Shown here: positions 1-5,829 of the stretch, piece after piece | Layout: every line of letters begins with the position of its first letter | How positions within the stretch are numbered: the first letter of the stretch is position 1 | Assembly: GCA_030653405.1 (NCBI GenBank) | Contig: JAURZO010000050.1 | Location: 1 to 16,228, forward strand | Length of the DNA stretch: 16,228 bases | Direction of reading: 5' to 3' | From: Zwartia sp. | Lineage (GTDB): Bacteria; Pseudomonadota; Gammaproteobacteria; Burkholderiales; Burkholderiaceae_B | Notes under the pieces: generated by a model | Told to the model about the DNA's origin: nothing | The model's input: only the letters and a program-made list of their open reading frames with translations | Database searches by the model: none | Position numbers and translations under genes: made by a program

Positions 1-507
1 AATCCCAACGCAAGCGAGCTCTTAGTGCAACGTCGCTGGGCGCCCGAACGTTTCTCGGCACTCATCGCAGCGTTACATCGCCAATGGCCAGACAGTCTGA
101 TTTTGATTACGGGATCTCCGGCTGAGCATCAATATGTTGAAAATGTCAGGCTCGTCGCTAAAACCAGCAGCGCACTGAATTTTGCCGGACAAGTGTCTTT
201 CGCCGAGCTCCCCGCCCTGTACAGTCTGGCAGATGTGATGATCACCAATGACTCCGGACCGGGACATTTCTCGTCTGTGACAGGCTTGCATACGGTGGTG
301 CTCTTTGGACCTGAAACCCCAGCTTTATATGGATCACTTGGTAAATCGATCCCCATCACCGCACAGCTGGCTTGCTCCCCCTGCGTGAGTGCGGCAAACC
401 ACCGCAAAACACCTTGTTCGGACAACGTCTGTATGCAGGCGATTAGCGTCAATCAAGTCATGGATAAAGTCGCGGTTCAATTCGCTGCGGCACGCATGCA
501 TGGATAA
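1..507 (+). CDS. Glycosyltransferase family 9 (heptosyltransferase-like), C-terminal part
   Basis: The reading frame is open from the first base, so the gene starts before the window and about 168 C-terminal residues are seen. The first residues, NPNASELL followed by RRW, and the later segment ITNDSGPGHFSS followed by LFGPETP match the C-terminal nucleotide-sugar-binding half of GT9 enzymes. These enzymes transfer ADP-heptose or related sugars to growing lipopolysaccharide on the cytoplasmic side of the inner membrane. Near the end, a Cys-rich stretch (SPCVSAANHRKTPCSDNVC) resembles the C-terminal Cys-containing segment of some GT9 members. The stop codon overlaps the start of the PAP2 gene by 8 bp, suggesting translational coupling and a shared envelope role. 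The acceptor and exact sugar cannot be told from this half. The family is clear, but an assignment to WaaC, WaaF or WaaQ is not supported. Confidence 0.88.
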   Translation, partial: NPNASELLVQRRWAPERFSALIAALHRQWPDSLILITGSPAEHQYVENVRLVAKTSSALNFAGQVSFAELPALYSLADVMITNDSGPGHFSSVTGLHTVVLFGPETPALYGSLGKSIPITAQLACSPCVSAANHRKTPCSDNVCMQAISVNQVMDKVAVQFAAARMHG

Positions 508-1336
508 TCGAACACCGCATACGCCTGTCGCCAATCAAGCAGGGGTGATATCCGCGAGCCAAGGGCGGGATTTTTTGTGGTGCCTGATCCCCTTGGTTTT
601 ATGGTTAGGACTCTGGCTGTTTGCACCCGAACCAACATTATTTAGAAGCATCAATCAGGCCACGCAACGGCTACCCGACTTGTTTTGGGTCAGTTTTAAT
701 ATGCTCGGGAATGGTTGGGGTGTTTTCGGTTTTGCGGTTCCACTGCTTGTTCTGGCCCCTCGCTTGTTGGTGGCAGCCCTGTGCGCGGGCGCTATTTCTG
801 GAGTGCTCTCGCATCTCCTCAAACACAGCCTCGAGTTCCCCAGACCCGCAGCTGTTCTTGACCCCACAAGCTTTTATATTCTAGGTAAACAGCTCACTCA
901 TTTTTCAATGCCGTCTGGTCACACACTCACCGCATTTGCGATTTTGAGTGCATTTTATTTTGCGCTGCCCCTGACGCGACGCCGAGCTTTTTTATGGCTT
1001 TTTTTAGTGGCAACGCTTGCAGGGATCGCACGAATCGCCGTGGGCGCCCACTGGCCGGCAGATATTTGTGGCGGAGCTGCGGTGGGAATGTTCAGCGGTG
1101 CTGCCGGTTCCTACCTGACTCGCCGTATCCCTGAGCATGCGTTAGCGCCGCAGTCCTGGCTGATGCGGATCATTAGCGGAGCCGCACTGATTTGTATTTA
1201 TATTCTCCTGACAACCACGATCGATTTCCCCGCGACAAAGCCTGTTCAATATGTGTCCGCAGCCATTGCCAGCCTGGGCGTGCTCTGGTTTGTATGGTGT
1301 TCTTATTTAGCGCCGAAAGCGCAGCCCGGCAAGTAA
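500..1336 (+). CDS. PAP2-family membrane phosphatase
   Basis: A 278-residue integral membrane protein with the three phosphatase motifs of the PAP2 / lipid phosphatase superfamily: K108-x6-R115-P116, the PSGH box at 138-141, and R178-x5-H184-x3-D188. Hydrophobic stretches at about 27-42, 75-105, 143-158, 164-183, 190-203, 223-241 and 252-270 suggest six or so membrane segments. The family removes phosphate from lipid substrates such as undecaprenyl pyrophosphate, phosphatidic acid or lipid A. The frame is open back to an ATG at 389, but that start would overlap the glycosyltransferase by about 120 bp. The ATG at 500 gives an 8-bp overlap and a normal length, so it is preferred. The glycosyltransferase neighbour makes an envelope-glycolipid or undecaprenyl-carrier role likely. 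The substrate is not determined. Confidence 0.88.
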   Translation: MDNRTPHTPVANQAGVISASQGRDFLWCLIPLVLWLGLWLFAPEPTLFRSINQATQRLPDLFWVSFNMLGNGWGVFGFAVPLLVLAPRLLVAALCAGAISGVLSHLLKHSLEFPRPAAVLDPTSFYILGKQLTHFSMPSGHTLTAFAILSAFYFALPLTRRRAFLWLFLVATLAGIARIAVGAHWPADICGGAAVGMFSGAAGSYLTRRIPEHALAPQSWLMRIISGAALICIYILLTTTIDFPATKPVQYVSAAIASLGVLWFVWCSYLAPKAQPGK

Positions 1337-1408
1337 GCACTGCAGATAAGCACTGCAGATAAGCACAACCGATCACCCCAACCAATAAGCACAGTAGAGA
1401 AGCACTGC
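1334..1408 (+). repeat. Degenerate TAAGCACTGCAGA tandem repeats
   Basis: Two perfect copies of the 13-mer TAAGCACTGCAGA sit at 1334-1346 and 1347-1359, the first containing the PAP2 stop codon. A third, diverged copy follows at 1360-1372. Related TAAGCAC and AAGCACTGC pieces recur at 1386-1392 and 1400-1408. This looks like repeated slippage duplication of the gene's 3' end rather than a functional array. No open reading frame is supported here. Confidence 0.8.
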
Positions 1409-1454
1409 CCATCATCACAGCAGACCAGCACAACGGATCAACACAATCAATAAA

Positions 1455-1496
1455 TTAAGCGTATTTTGCTGAGTGTTAAGCGTATTTTGCTGAGTG
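1455..1496 (+). repeat. Perfect 21-bp tandem duplication
   Basis: A 21-bp unit beginning TTAAGCGTATTTTGC and ending TGAGTG occurs at 1455-1475 and again, without any gap or mismatch, at 1476-1496. It lies 24 bp before the terminator stem. Perfect identity of the two copies points to a recent duplication or to selection on the unit. No function is evident. Confidence 0.9.
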
Positions 1497-1520
1497 CGTG
1501 TTTTCGGACATCAGGACATT

Positions 1521-1558
1521 AAAAAGGCAGTCTGCATAATGTGTCAGACTGCCTTTTT
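1521..1558. terminator. Bidirectional intrinsic terminator
   Basis: AAAAAGGCAGTCTG (1521-1534) and CAGACTGCCTTTTT (1545-1558) form a perfect 14-bp stem with a 10-nt loop. The GC-rich part of the stem is followed by a T run in both directions. It lies between two convergent transcription units, the plus-strand glycosyltransferase/PAP2 pair and the minus-strand lyase/aldolase pair, and would serve both. Confidence 0.92.
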
Positions 1559-1587
1559 TACTGCAGTTCGTCGCGATTTTTTAAAAA

Positions 1588-2301
1588 TTACTTCTGACCG
1601 GTCTCAGCCTTGTAGCGAGCCAAGTTCTCAGCGTTGGGTGGATACAGTCCAGGCAAGGCATGACCCTTTTCCACTTGGCTCATGATCCAGTTTTCCAGCT
1701 GCTCCTGGGCGGCTGAGGCGCTCACGACATCATCGAGTAATGCAGCGGGAATCAATACCGCGCCGTCATCATCGACCACGACGACATCACCAGGAAAGAC
1801 GGCCACGCCACCGCAACCGATCGGCTGTTGCCAGTCAACGAAAGTCAGACCAGCGACAGATGGAGGCGCAGCTGCACCCGAACACCACACGGGCAAGCCC
1901 GTACCCAGCACGCCAGCCAAGTCGCGCACGACACCGTCTGTCACCAGCGCTGCAACTTTCTTTTTAGCCATCCGTGCACATAAGATATCGCCAAAAATGC
2001 CGGCATCCTGAACACCCATGGAATCCACCACGGCGATGCAACCTTCTGGCATATCCTCAATCGCGCCACGCGTCGACTTGGGTGACGACCATGACTCAGG
2101 TGTCGCCAGATCCTCGCGGGCAGGCACAAAACGCAGCGTAAAAGCACGCGCGACCAAACGCGGCTGACCCGCGCGAATCGGCTTGGTGCCGCGCATCCAG
2201 ACGTTGCGCAAGCCCTTTTTAAGCAAAATCGTTGTCAACGTCGCCGTCGAGATCCCTGCGAGGGTTTCTTTGATTTTGGGATCAAGATGCATATCTACCA
2301 T
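1588..2301 (-). CDS. RraA-fold aldolase (HMG/CHA aldolase-like)
   Basis: A 237-residue protein of the RraA / 4-hydroxy-4-methyl-2-oxoglutarate aldolase superfamily. It carries the full metal-dependent aldolase signature D105-x20-R126-D127 (within GDILCARMAKKK and VTDGVVRD), where R-D is known to contact pyruvate and, through water, the divalent metal. The presence of this signature plus a C-terminal extension favours an enzyme over the RNase E inhibitor RraA, which is shorter (about 160 residues). In protocatechuate 4,5-cleavage the relative LigK/GalC splits 4-carboxy-4-hydroxy-2-oxoadipate into pyruvate and oxaloacetate. The start at 2301 is chosen because GGAGA lies 6 nt upstream; an ATG at 2319 is also in frame. 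The gene lies 45 nt downstream of the DapA-fold gene in one operon ending at the 1521-1558 terminator. The exact substrate is inferred only. Confidence 0.85.
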   Translation of the reverse strand: MVDMHLDPKIKETLAGISTATLTTILLKKGLRNVWMRGTKPIRAGQPRLVARAFTLRFVPAREDLATPESWSSPKSTRGAIEDMPEGCIAVVDSMGVQDAGIFGDILCARMAKKKVAALVTDGVVRDLAGVLGTGLPVWCSGAAAPPSVAGLTFVDWQQPIGCGGVAVFPGDVVVVDDDGAVLIPAALLDDVVSASAAQEQLENWIMSQVEKGHALPGLYPPNAENLARYKAETGQK

Positions 2302-2346
2302 GAGTACTCTCCGAATCACTTCACGTTGTTATGTTGATAAAAATGC

Positions 2347-3288
2347 TTAACCGAGTGCGGCCAATTTCTTTTCTTGTCTGGCAGTCAGCCGCGCGATGTC
2401 CGCCAAGTCGAGCGCGGAGAGCTTGGGGCCGGGCTTGCGCACAGCCGCCGAAGCGATCGCACCGCGTTGCGCCAGAATATGCTTGCGAACGGCCAATCCA
2501 ACGCCAGCCTGCTGTTCATATTTCGCCAAAGGCAGGTAGCAATCGAAAATATCAAAGGCGCGCTCGACATCGCCGGCCTTAAAGGCCTTGCACACGTCGA
2601 CCATCATCTCTGGATAGGCAAAGCCGGTCATCGCGCCGTTGGCGCCACGGACCAACTCCTCGGGCAAGAACAAGCCGCCGCCATTACCCGTCAAAATCGA
2701 GATATTGCGCAAGTCGCCTTTTTCGATGGCCTGGCGAACTGCCGACAGCTTGGCCAAGCCGGGGAAATCTTCATGCTTGAGCATGACGCACGTGGGCGAA
2801 TTTTTGAGGATACGCAACACAACACCAGCGGACATTTGCACGCCGGTCGAAGTGGGGTGATCCTGCAAGCACCAAGGCACATCAGGTCCGAGCGTCTCGT
2901 TGACCATATCAAAGTAGCCGCAAATCTGGTCATCCGTACGCACGGATGAGGGAGGCGCCACCATCACACCCGCCGCACCCATATCCATCACGCTTTTGGT
3001 CAACTCGCTCATCGGAGCAAAACCAGCTGCGGAGGCGCCCACGACAACCGGCACCTTGCCCTGCACGCGCGCGAGCACCTGACGCACAAACTGACGTGAT
3101 TCTTCAGCAGTCAGTTTGGTGGCCTCGCCCATGATGCCAAGAATCGTCAAACCGGTCACACCGCGCTCGAGACAAAAATCGACCATACGGTCAGTGCTGG
3201 GCAGATCAAGCTCGCCGTTGTCTTTGAAAGGCGTAACGGTAATCAGATAGACGCCTTCGGCGGTCTCGTTAAATGTATTCACAATCAT
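2347..3288 (-). CDS. DapA-fold (dihydrodipicolinate synthase family) lyase, non-canonical
   Basis: A 314-residue TIM-barrel protein of the DHDPS / N-acetylneuraminate lyase family. The Schiff-base lysine is present (K171 in VMLKHEDFPG). The usual GTTGE box reads GIMGE (51-55), and the YN.P..TG segment that holds the catalytic tyrosine reads LQDHPTSTG (141-149). The DapA tyrosine is therefore Gln, the threonine pair is lost, and the substrate-binding Arg is absent. A lysine-biosynthesis role is unlikely; aldolase, hydratase or dehydratase activity on a 2-oxo acid is more plausible. The frame opens at an ATG at 3348, but ATG 3288 fits the family length and follows a GAGA-type site. A GTG at 3282 lies 6 nt after AAGGA and is an equal alternative. 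It is first gene of the minus arm, ahead of the RraA-fold aldolase, and divergent from the Bug gene. Confidence 0.82.
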   Translation of the reverse strand: MIVNTFNETAEGVYLITVTPFKDNGELDLPSTDRMVDFCLERGVTGLTILGIMGEATKLTAEESRQFVRQVLARVQGKVPVVVGASAAGFAPMSELTKSVMDMGAAGVMVAPPSSVRTDDQICGYFDMVNETLGPDVPWCLQDHPTSTGVQMSAGVVLRILKNSPTCVMLKHEDFPGLAKLSAVRQAIEKGDLRNISILTGNGGGLFLPEELVRGANGAMTGFAYPEMMVDVCKAFKAGDVERAFDIFDCYLPLAKYEQQAGVGLAVRKHILAQRGAIASAAVRKPGPKLSALDLADIARLTARQEKKLAALG

Positions 3289-3387
3289 TCCTTGTCTCTT
3301 TGCAAACTTGTCGAACGGCTGGCACAGCGAAAACCCGTATTCAGTCATACGGAACTAGATGACATTAGCACAAACACCCACCAAGAA

Positions 3388-3406
3388 ATGGCTTGCGCCA
3401 AGCCAT
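3388..3406. promoter_or_regulatory. Palindromic operator candidate in divergent spacer
   Basis: A perfect inverted repeat with 8-bp arms and a 3-bp centre, ATGGCTTG-CGC-CAAGCCAT, lies near the middle of the 186-bp spacer between the divergent lyase and binding-protein genes. Its size and symmetry suit a dimeric transcription factor that could control both arms. The half-site CAAGCCAT recurs at 3455-3462. No regulator gene lies nearby. Confidence 0.5.
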
Positions 3407-3441
3407 CAAAACCAATAGTCTAAGCGATACCCAAAACAGTT

Positions 3442-3462
3442 GCTTGCCTTTATACAAGCCAT
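3442..3462. promoter_or_regulatory. Second CAAGCCAT site just before the Bug start
   Basis: A second exact copy of the 8-mer CAAGCCAT is at 3455-3462. It is paired with an upstream GCTTG (3442-3446) to give a weaker inverted repeat with an 8-bp spacer. The site ends 2 bp before the GGAGA ribosome-binding site (3465-3469). Occupancy here could block transcription or translation initiation of the plus arm. Confidence 0.4.
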
Positions 3463-3474
3463 TCGGAGACCTTT

Positions 3475-4461
3475 ATGAAACTTAGCAAAATCCTCCCCAG
3501 CGTGGCCCTTTCCCTAAGTGCGTTTGGCGCCCTTGTGAGCCAACCCGCCATCGCGCAGGACTTCCCCAAGCAGCCCATCAAAATTGTCGTGCCTTGGGCA
3601 CCCGGGGGCAACGTCGACATTACCGCGAGAACGATCGCCCCCACTCTGACCGAACTGCTCGGTCAACAAGTCATCGTAGAGAACAAGCCTGGCGCGGGTG
3701 GTTTTATTGGTAGTGGTGGTGTCGCCAAGTCCACACCAGATGGCTACACCTTGTTGCTTGGCTCAAGCGGCTCCATTTCTGTGGGACCGGCCTTAACGAC
3801 TGCCGCTCCTTACAATCCTGTGACAGATCTGGTGGCCATTGGACCGATCCATGCCGTGCCAATCGTGTTGAGCGCTTCGGCCAAAGGCAGCATGAAGACT
3901 TTTGCTGATTTCTCAGCCCGTGCCAAAACGGATAAAAACCCGATTTCAGTCGGCTCAGCGGGTAACGGCTCCAGTCAGCATCTGGCGCTCGAATTGTTGG
4001 CCCAGCGCATGGGCGTCAAGCTCAACCACATCCCTTACAAAGGGAGCGGTCCAGCCTTGATCGATGTGGTGGGTGGACAGGTCGATACCATGATGGATCA
4101 GTTGACAGCGTCCATTGCGCATATCAAGAGCGGCGCGCTGATTCCCCTCGCTCAGACAGGTAAAACACGTTCACCCTTGCTGCCAAACGTACCAACTTTT
4201 GAAGAACTCGGTGTCAAAGACTTTGACATGATGACCTACACAGGCGTGTTTGGTCCGAAAGGCATGCCTCAACCCGTGGTGGACAAGCTCACCAAAGCCC
4301 TTAAGGACACCATGGAGCGTGCCAGTGTGAAAGAGCGCTTTGCCGGTCTGGGCGTTGAAATCATCCCGCTTGATCGTGCCGCTTTCCAAGAGTATGTGAT
4401 CAAGGATTTCACGACGAACCAAGCCATCGGCAAAGCAGCCAACATCACCATTAATCAGTAA
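3475..4461 (+). CDS. Bug-family tripartite tricarboxylate transporter substrate-binding protein
   Basis: A 328-residue periplasmic solute receptor. The N-terminus has a Lys-containing start, a hydrophobic core and a signal-peptidase I site after A27 (PAIA, then QDF). The mature protein opens with IKIVVPWAPGGNVD, a hallmark of the Bug/TctC fold, where the loop binds a carboxylate of the ligand. These receptors are strongly expanded in Bordetella and related Burkholderiales, and most are encoded away from TctA/TctB permeases, as here. GGAGA lies 5 nt before the ATG. It is the first gene of the plus arm, followed by the LigI-like hydrolase and the CMD-like protein, so its ligand may be the substrate that these enzymes degrade, probably a small mono- to tricarboxylic acid. 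The stop codon lies inside a TAATCAG repeat. The ligand is unknown. Confidence 0.93.
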   Translation: MKLSKILPSVALSLSAFGALVSQPAIAQDFPKQPIKIVVPWAPGGNVDITARTIAPTLTELLGQQVIVENKPGAGGFIGSGGVAKSTPDGYTLLLGSSGSISVGPALTTAAPYNPVTDLVAIGPIHAVPIVLSASAKGSMKTFADFSARAKTDKNPISVGSAGNGSSQHLALELLAQRMGVKLNHIPYKGSGPALIDVVGGQVDTMMDQLTASIAHIKSGALIPLAQTGKTRSPLLPNVPTFEELGVKDFDMMTYTGVFGPKGMPQPVVDKLTKALKDTMERASVKERFAGLGVEIIPLDRAAFQEYVIKDFTTNQAIGKAANITINQ

Positions 4462-4472
4462 TCAGTAATTAG
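4452..4472 (+). repeat. TAATCAG heptamer triplicate
   Basis: TAATCAG occurs at 4452-4458 and 4459-4465, followed by TAATTAG at 4466-4472. The run spans the stop codon of the Bug gene and supplies stops in more than one frame. It is probably a slippage product. Confidence 0.8.
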
Positions 4473-4504
4473 TCACCCTTCACCAGTCATCAGTAAAAGT
4501 CGTC

Positions 4505-5419
4505 ATGAATCAACACGCCACGCCATTGCCACCCATTCTTGATCTGCGCGCACCCAAACGACAGGTGCCTGCAGGCACGATCGATTGTCACGCGCATATT
4601 TTTGATCAGATGGATCGCTATCCCATGGACCCCAACCGCAAATACAGTCCACCTGTATGCACACGGGAGTCATGGCTCAATATGCATTGCATCATGGGTG
4701 TGCATCGTGGCGTGCAGGTTCATGGTTCGATCTACAGTTTTGACAACAGCATTACCGAAGACTTTATCAAGACCGATCCGGAGCGTTTTCGCGGCGTGGC
4801 CGCGATCGCCCCCGGCACGCCAAAGGCTCACATTCAACGTCTGCACGATGCAGGTTTCCGTGCCGCACGACTGATGGATCAGTATCCTAACGGTGCGACG
4901 ACACGCGATCTCGAGGTGATTGCAGCGCTTGTCGCCGACTTTGGCTGGCATATCGAGATCAATATTCTGAACGGCGAGGACTGGATCGGACTCGAAAAAC
5001 GGCTGAGGGATTGTCCAGTCGGCCTTGTGTTTGACCATATGGGACGTGTTCGCGGCCGCAAAGGCGTGGACTCTGAGGAGTTCTCCGTGATACGCCGCCT
5101 GCTCGATCAGAAGCCTGACACGTGGGTCAAAATTTCGAGTTGGTACCGGATGTCAGATGCGCCTGTTCCTGCCGTTGGCATGCCTGAATATCCCGACATG
5201 AAACCCTTTGCCCAAACCTTGCTCACGCATCATGTCGACCGTTGTGTTTGGGGCACAAACTGGCCTCACCCCGGCATCCACACAAACATCCCCAACGATA
5301 TCGATCTGCTGGATGTGTTGGAAACATGGATTCCCAACGATGCCGCTCGTCAAAAATTGTTTGTGACCAACGCAGAGCGTCTGTACGGTTTTAAACCCTA
5401 TTCGCACAAATCACTCTAA
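4505..5419 (+). CDS. LigI-like amidohydrolase (2-pyrone-4,6-dicarboxylate lactonase family)
   Basis: A 304-residue TIM-barrel protein of the amidohydrolase-2 group (COG3618-like). The start of the barrel has the HxH pair (H29 and H31 in IDCHAHIF), followed by FDHMGR at 176-181 and WGTNWPHPG at 249-257. The layout and these motifs resemble LigI, which hydrolyses 2-pyrone-4,6-dicarboxylate in lignin-monomer catabolism. In LigI the aspartate of the GTDWPH box is the general base; here that position is Asn (N252). This could mean another substrate, another base or a different reaction. The gene is 43 nt after the Bug gene and 12 nt before the CMD-like gene, so co-transcription is likely. No strong ribosome-binding site is seen before the ATG. 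Family assignment is firm and reaction uncertain. Confidence 0.85.
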   Translation: MNQHATPLPPILDLRAPKRQVPAGTIDCHAHIFDQMDRYPMDPNRKYSPPVCTRESWLNMHCIMGVHRGVQVHGSIYSFDNSITEDFIKTDPERFRGVAAIAPGTPKAHIQRLHDAGFRAARLMDQYPNGATTRDLEVIAALVADFGWHIEINILNGEDWIGLEKRLRDCPVGLVFDHMGRVRGRKGVDSEEFSVIRRLLDQKPDTWVKISSWYRMSDAPVPAVGMPEYPDMKPFAQTLLTHHVDRCVWGTNWPHPGIHTNIPNDIDLLDVLETWIPNDAARQKLFVTNAERLYGFKPYSHKSL

Positions 5420-5431
5420 AAGACAGACCCG

Positions 5432-5827
5432 ATGGATAACCAAAGCAAAATCGAAGCCCTGGAAGAAAACTACAAGCACATCCTGGGTTTTGTGCCGGAT
5501 AGGATTCACTCAAGAATTACCTTAGGCGTCAACACCGCAGCTGAAATGACCGAAGGCGTCGAGCGTTTGCGAGCGCAATTGTTAGAACCCAAAGCGCTGG
5601 ATCTCAAAACCAGTCAGCTGATGGCCTTTGGCATGCTGCTCATGAATCTTTCGCAGGCAGCCGAAAACCATGCGGTAGCGGCTTTACGCGCCGGCGCCTC
5701 GGTGGAGGAGTTGCAGGCGGTAGCAGGGATCGCCTTTGTGTTCAGAGGGATCCCAGCCATCAACCTCTCAGGCGATGCGATTGCCGGAGCGCTCAAGAAA
5801 ATCGAGGCGCTCAACAAAGCAGGCTGA
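5432..5827 (+). CDS. Carboxymuconolactone decarboxylase-like (AhpD/CMD fold) protein
   Basis: A 131-residue, mostly helical protein resembling the CMD/AhpD-like fold. The core segment ENHAVAALRAGASVEEL (78-94) matches the family helix in which a conserved His (H80) precedes the AAL.AG turn. The protein contains no cysteine, so an AhpD-type CxxC peroxide-reducing role is excluded. Relatives with only the His act as decarboxylases or isomerases of lactones and carboxylated intermediates, or are uncharacterised. It is the last gene of the plus arm, 12 nt after the LigI-like hydrolase, and its stop lies 2 nt from the stop of the convergent dehydrogenase. A role in processing the hydrolase product is an inference from position. 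Confidence 0.75.
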   Translation: MDNQSKIEALEENYKHILGFVPDRIHSRITLGVNTAAEMTEGVERLRAQLLEPKALDLKTSQLMAFGMLLMNLSQAAENHAVAALRAGASVEELQAVAGIAFVFRGIPAINLSGDAIAGALKKIEALNKAG

Positions 5828-5829
5828 GC

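Noticed and set aside
389..499. Extended N-terminus of the PAP2 protein from an ATG at 389
   Set aside because: It would overlap the glycosyltransferase by about 120 bp. The ATG at 500 gives a usual length and a short coupling overlap.
1334..1496. CRISPR-like array
   Set aside because: Units are 13 and 21 bp, directly abutting, without spacers of uniform length and without cas genes.
1588..2301. RraA, regulator of RNase E
   Set aside because: The protein is longer than RraA, carries the full aldolase D-x20-R-D signature and is in an operon with a lyase.
2374..2949. A 191-codon plus-strand open frame
   Set aside because: It is antisense to the well-supported DapA-fold gene and has no recognisable motif.
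2347..3288. DapA for lysine biosynthesis
   Set aside because: The catalytic Tyr, Thr pair and substrate Arg of DHDPS are replaced, and the context is catabolic.
3475..4461. Complete tripartite tricarboxylate transporter
   Set aside because: Only the binding protein is present; no TctA or TctB membrane subunits are encoded in the window.
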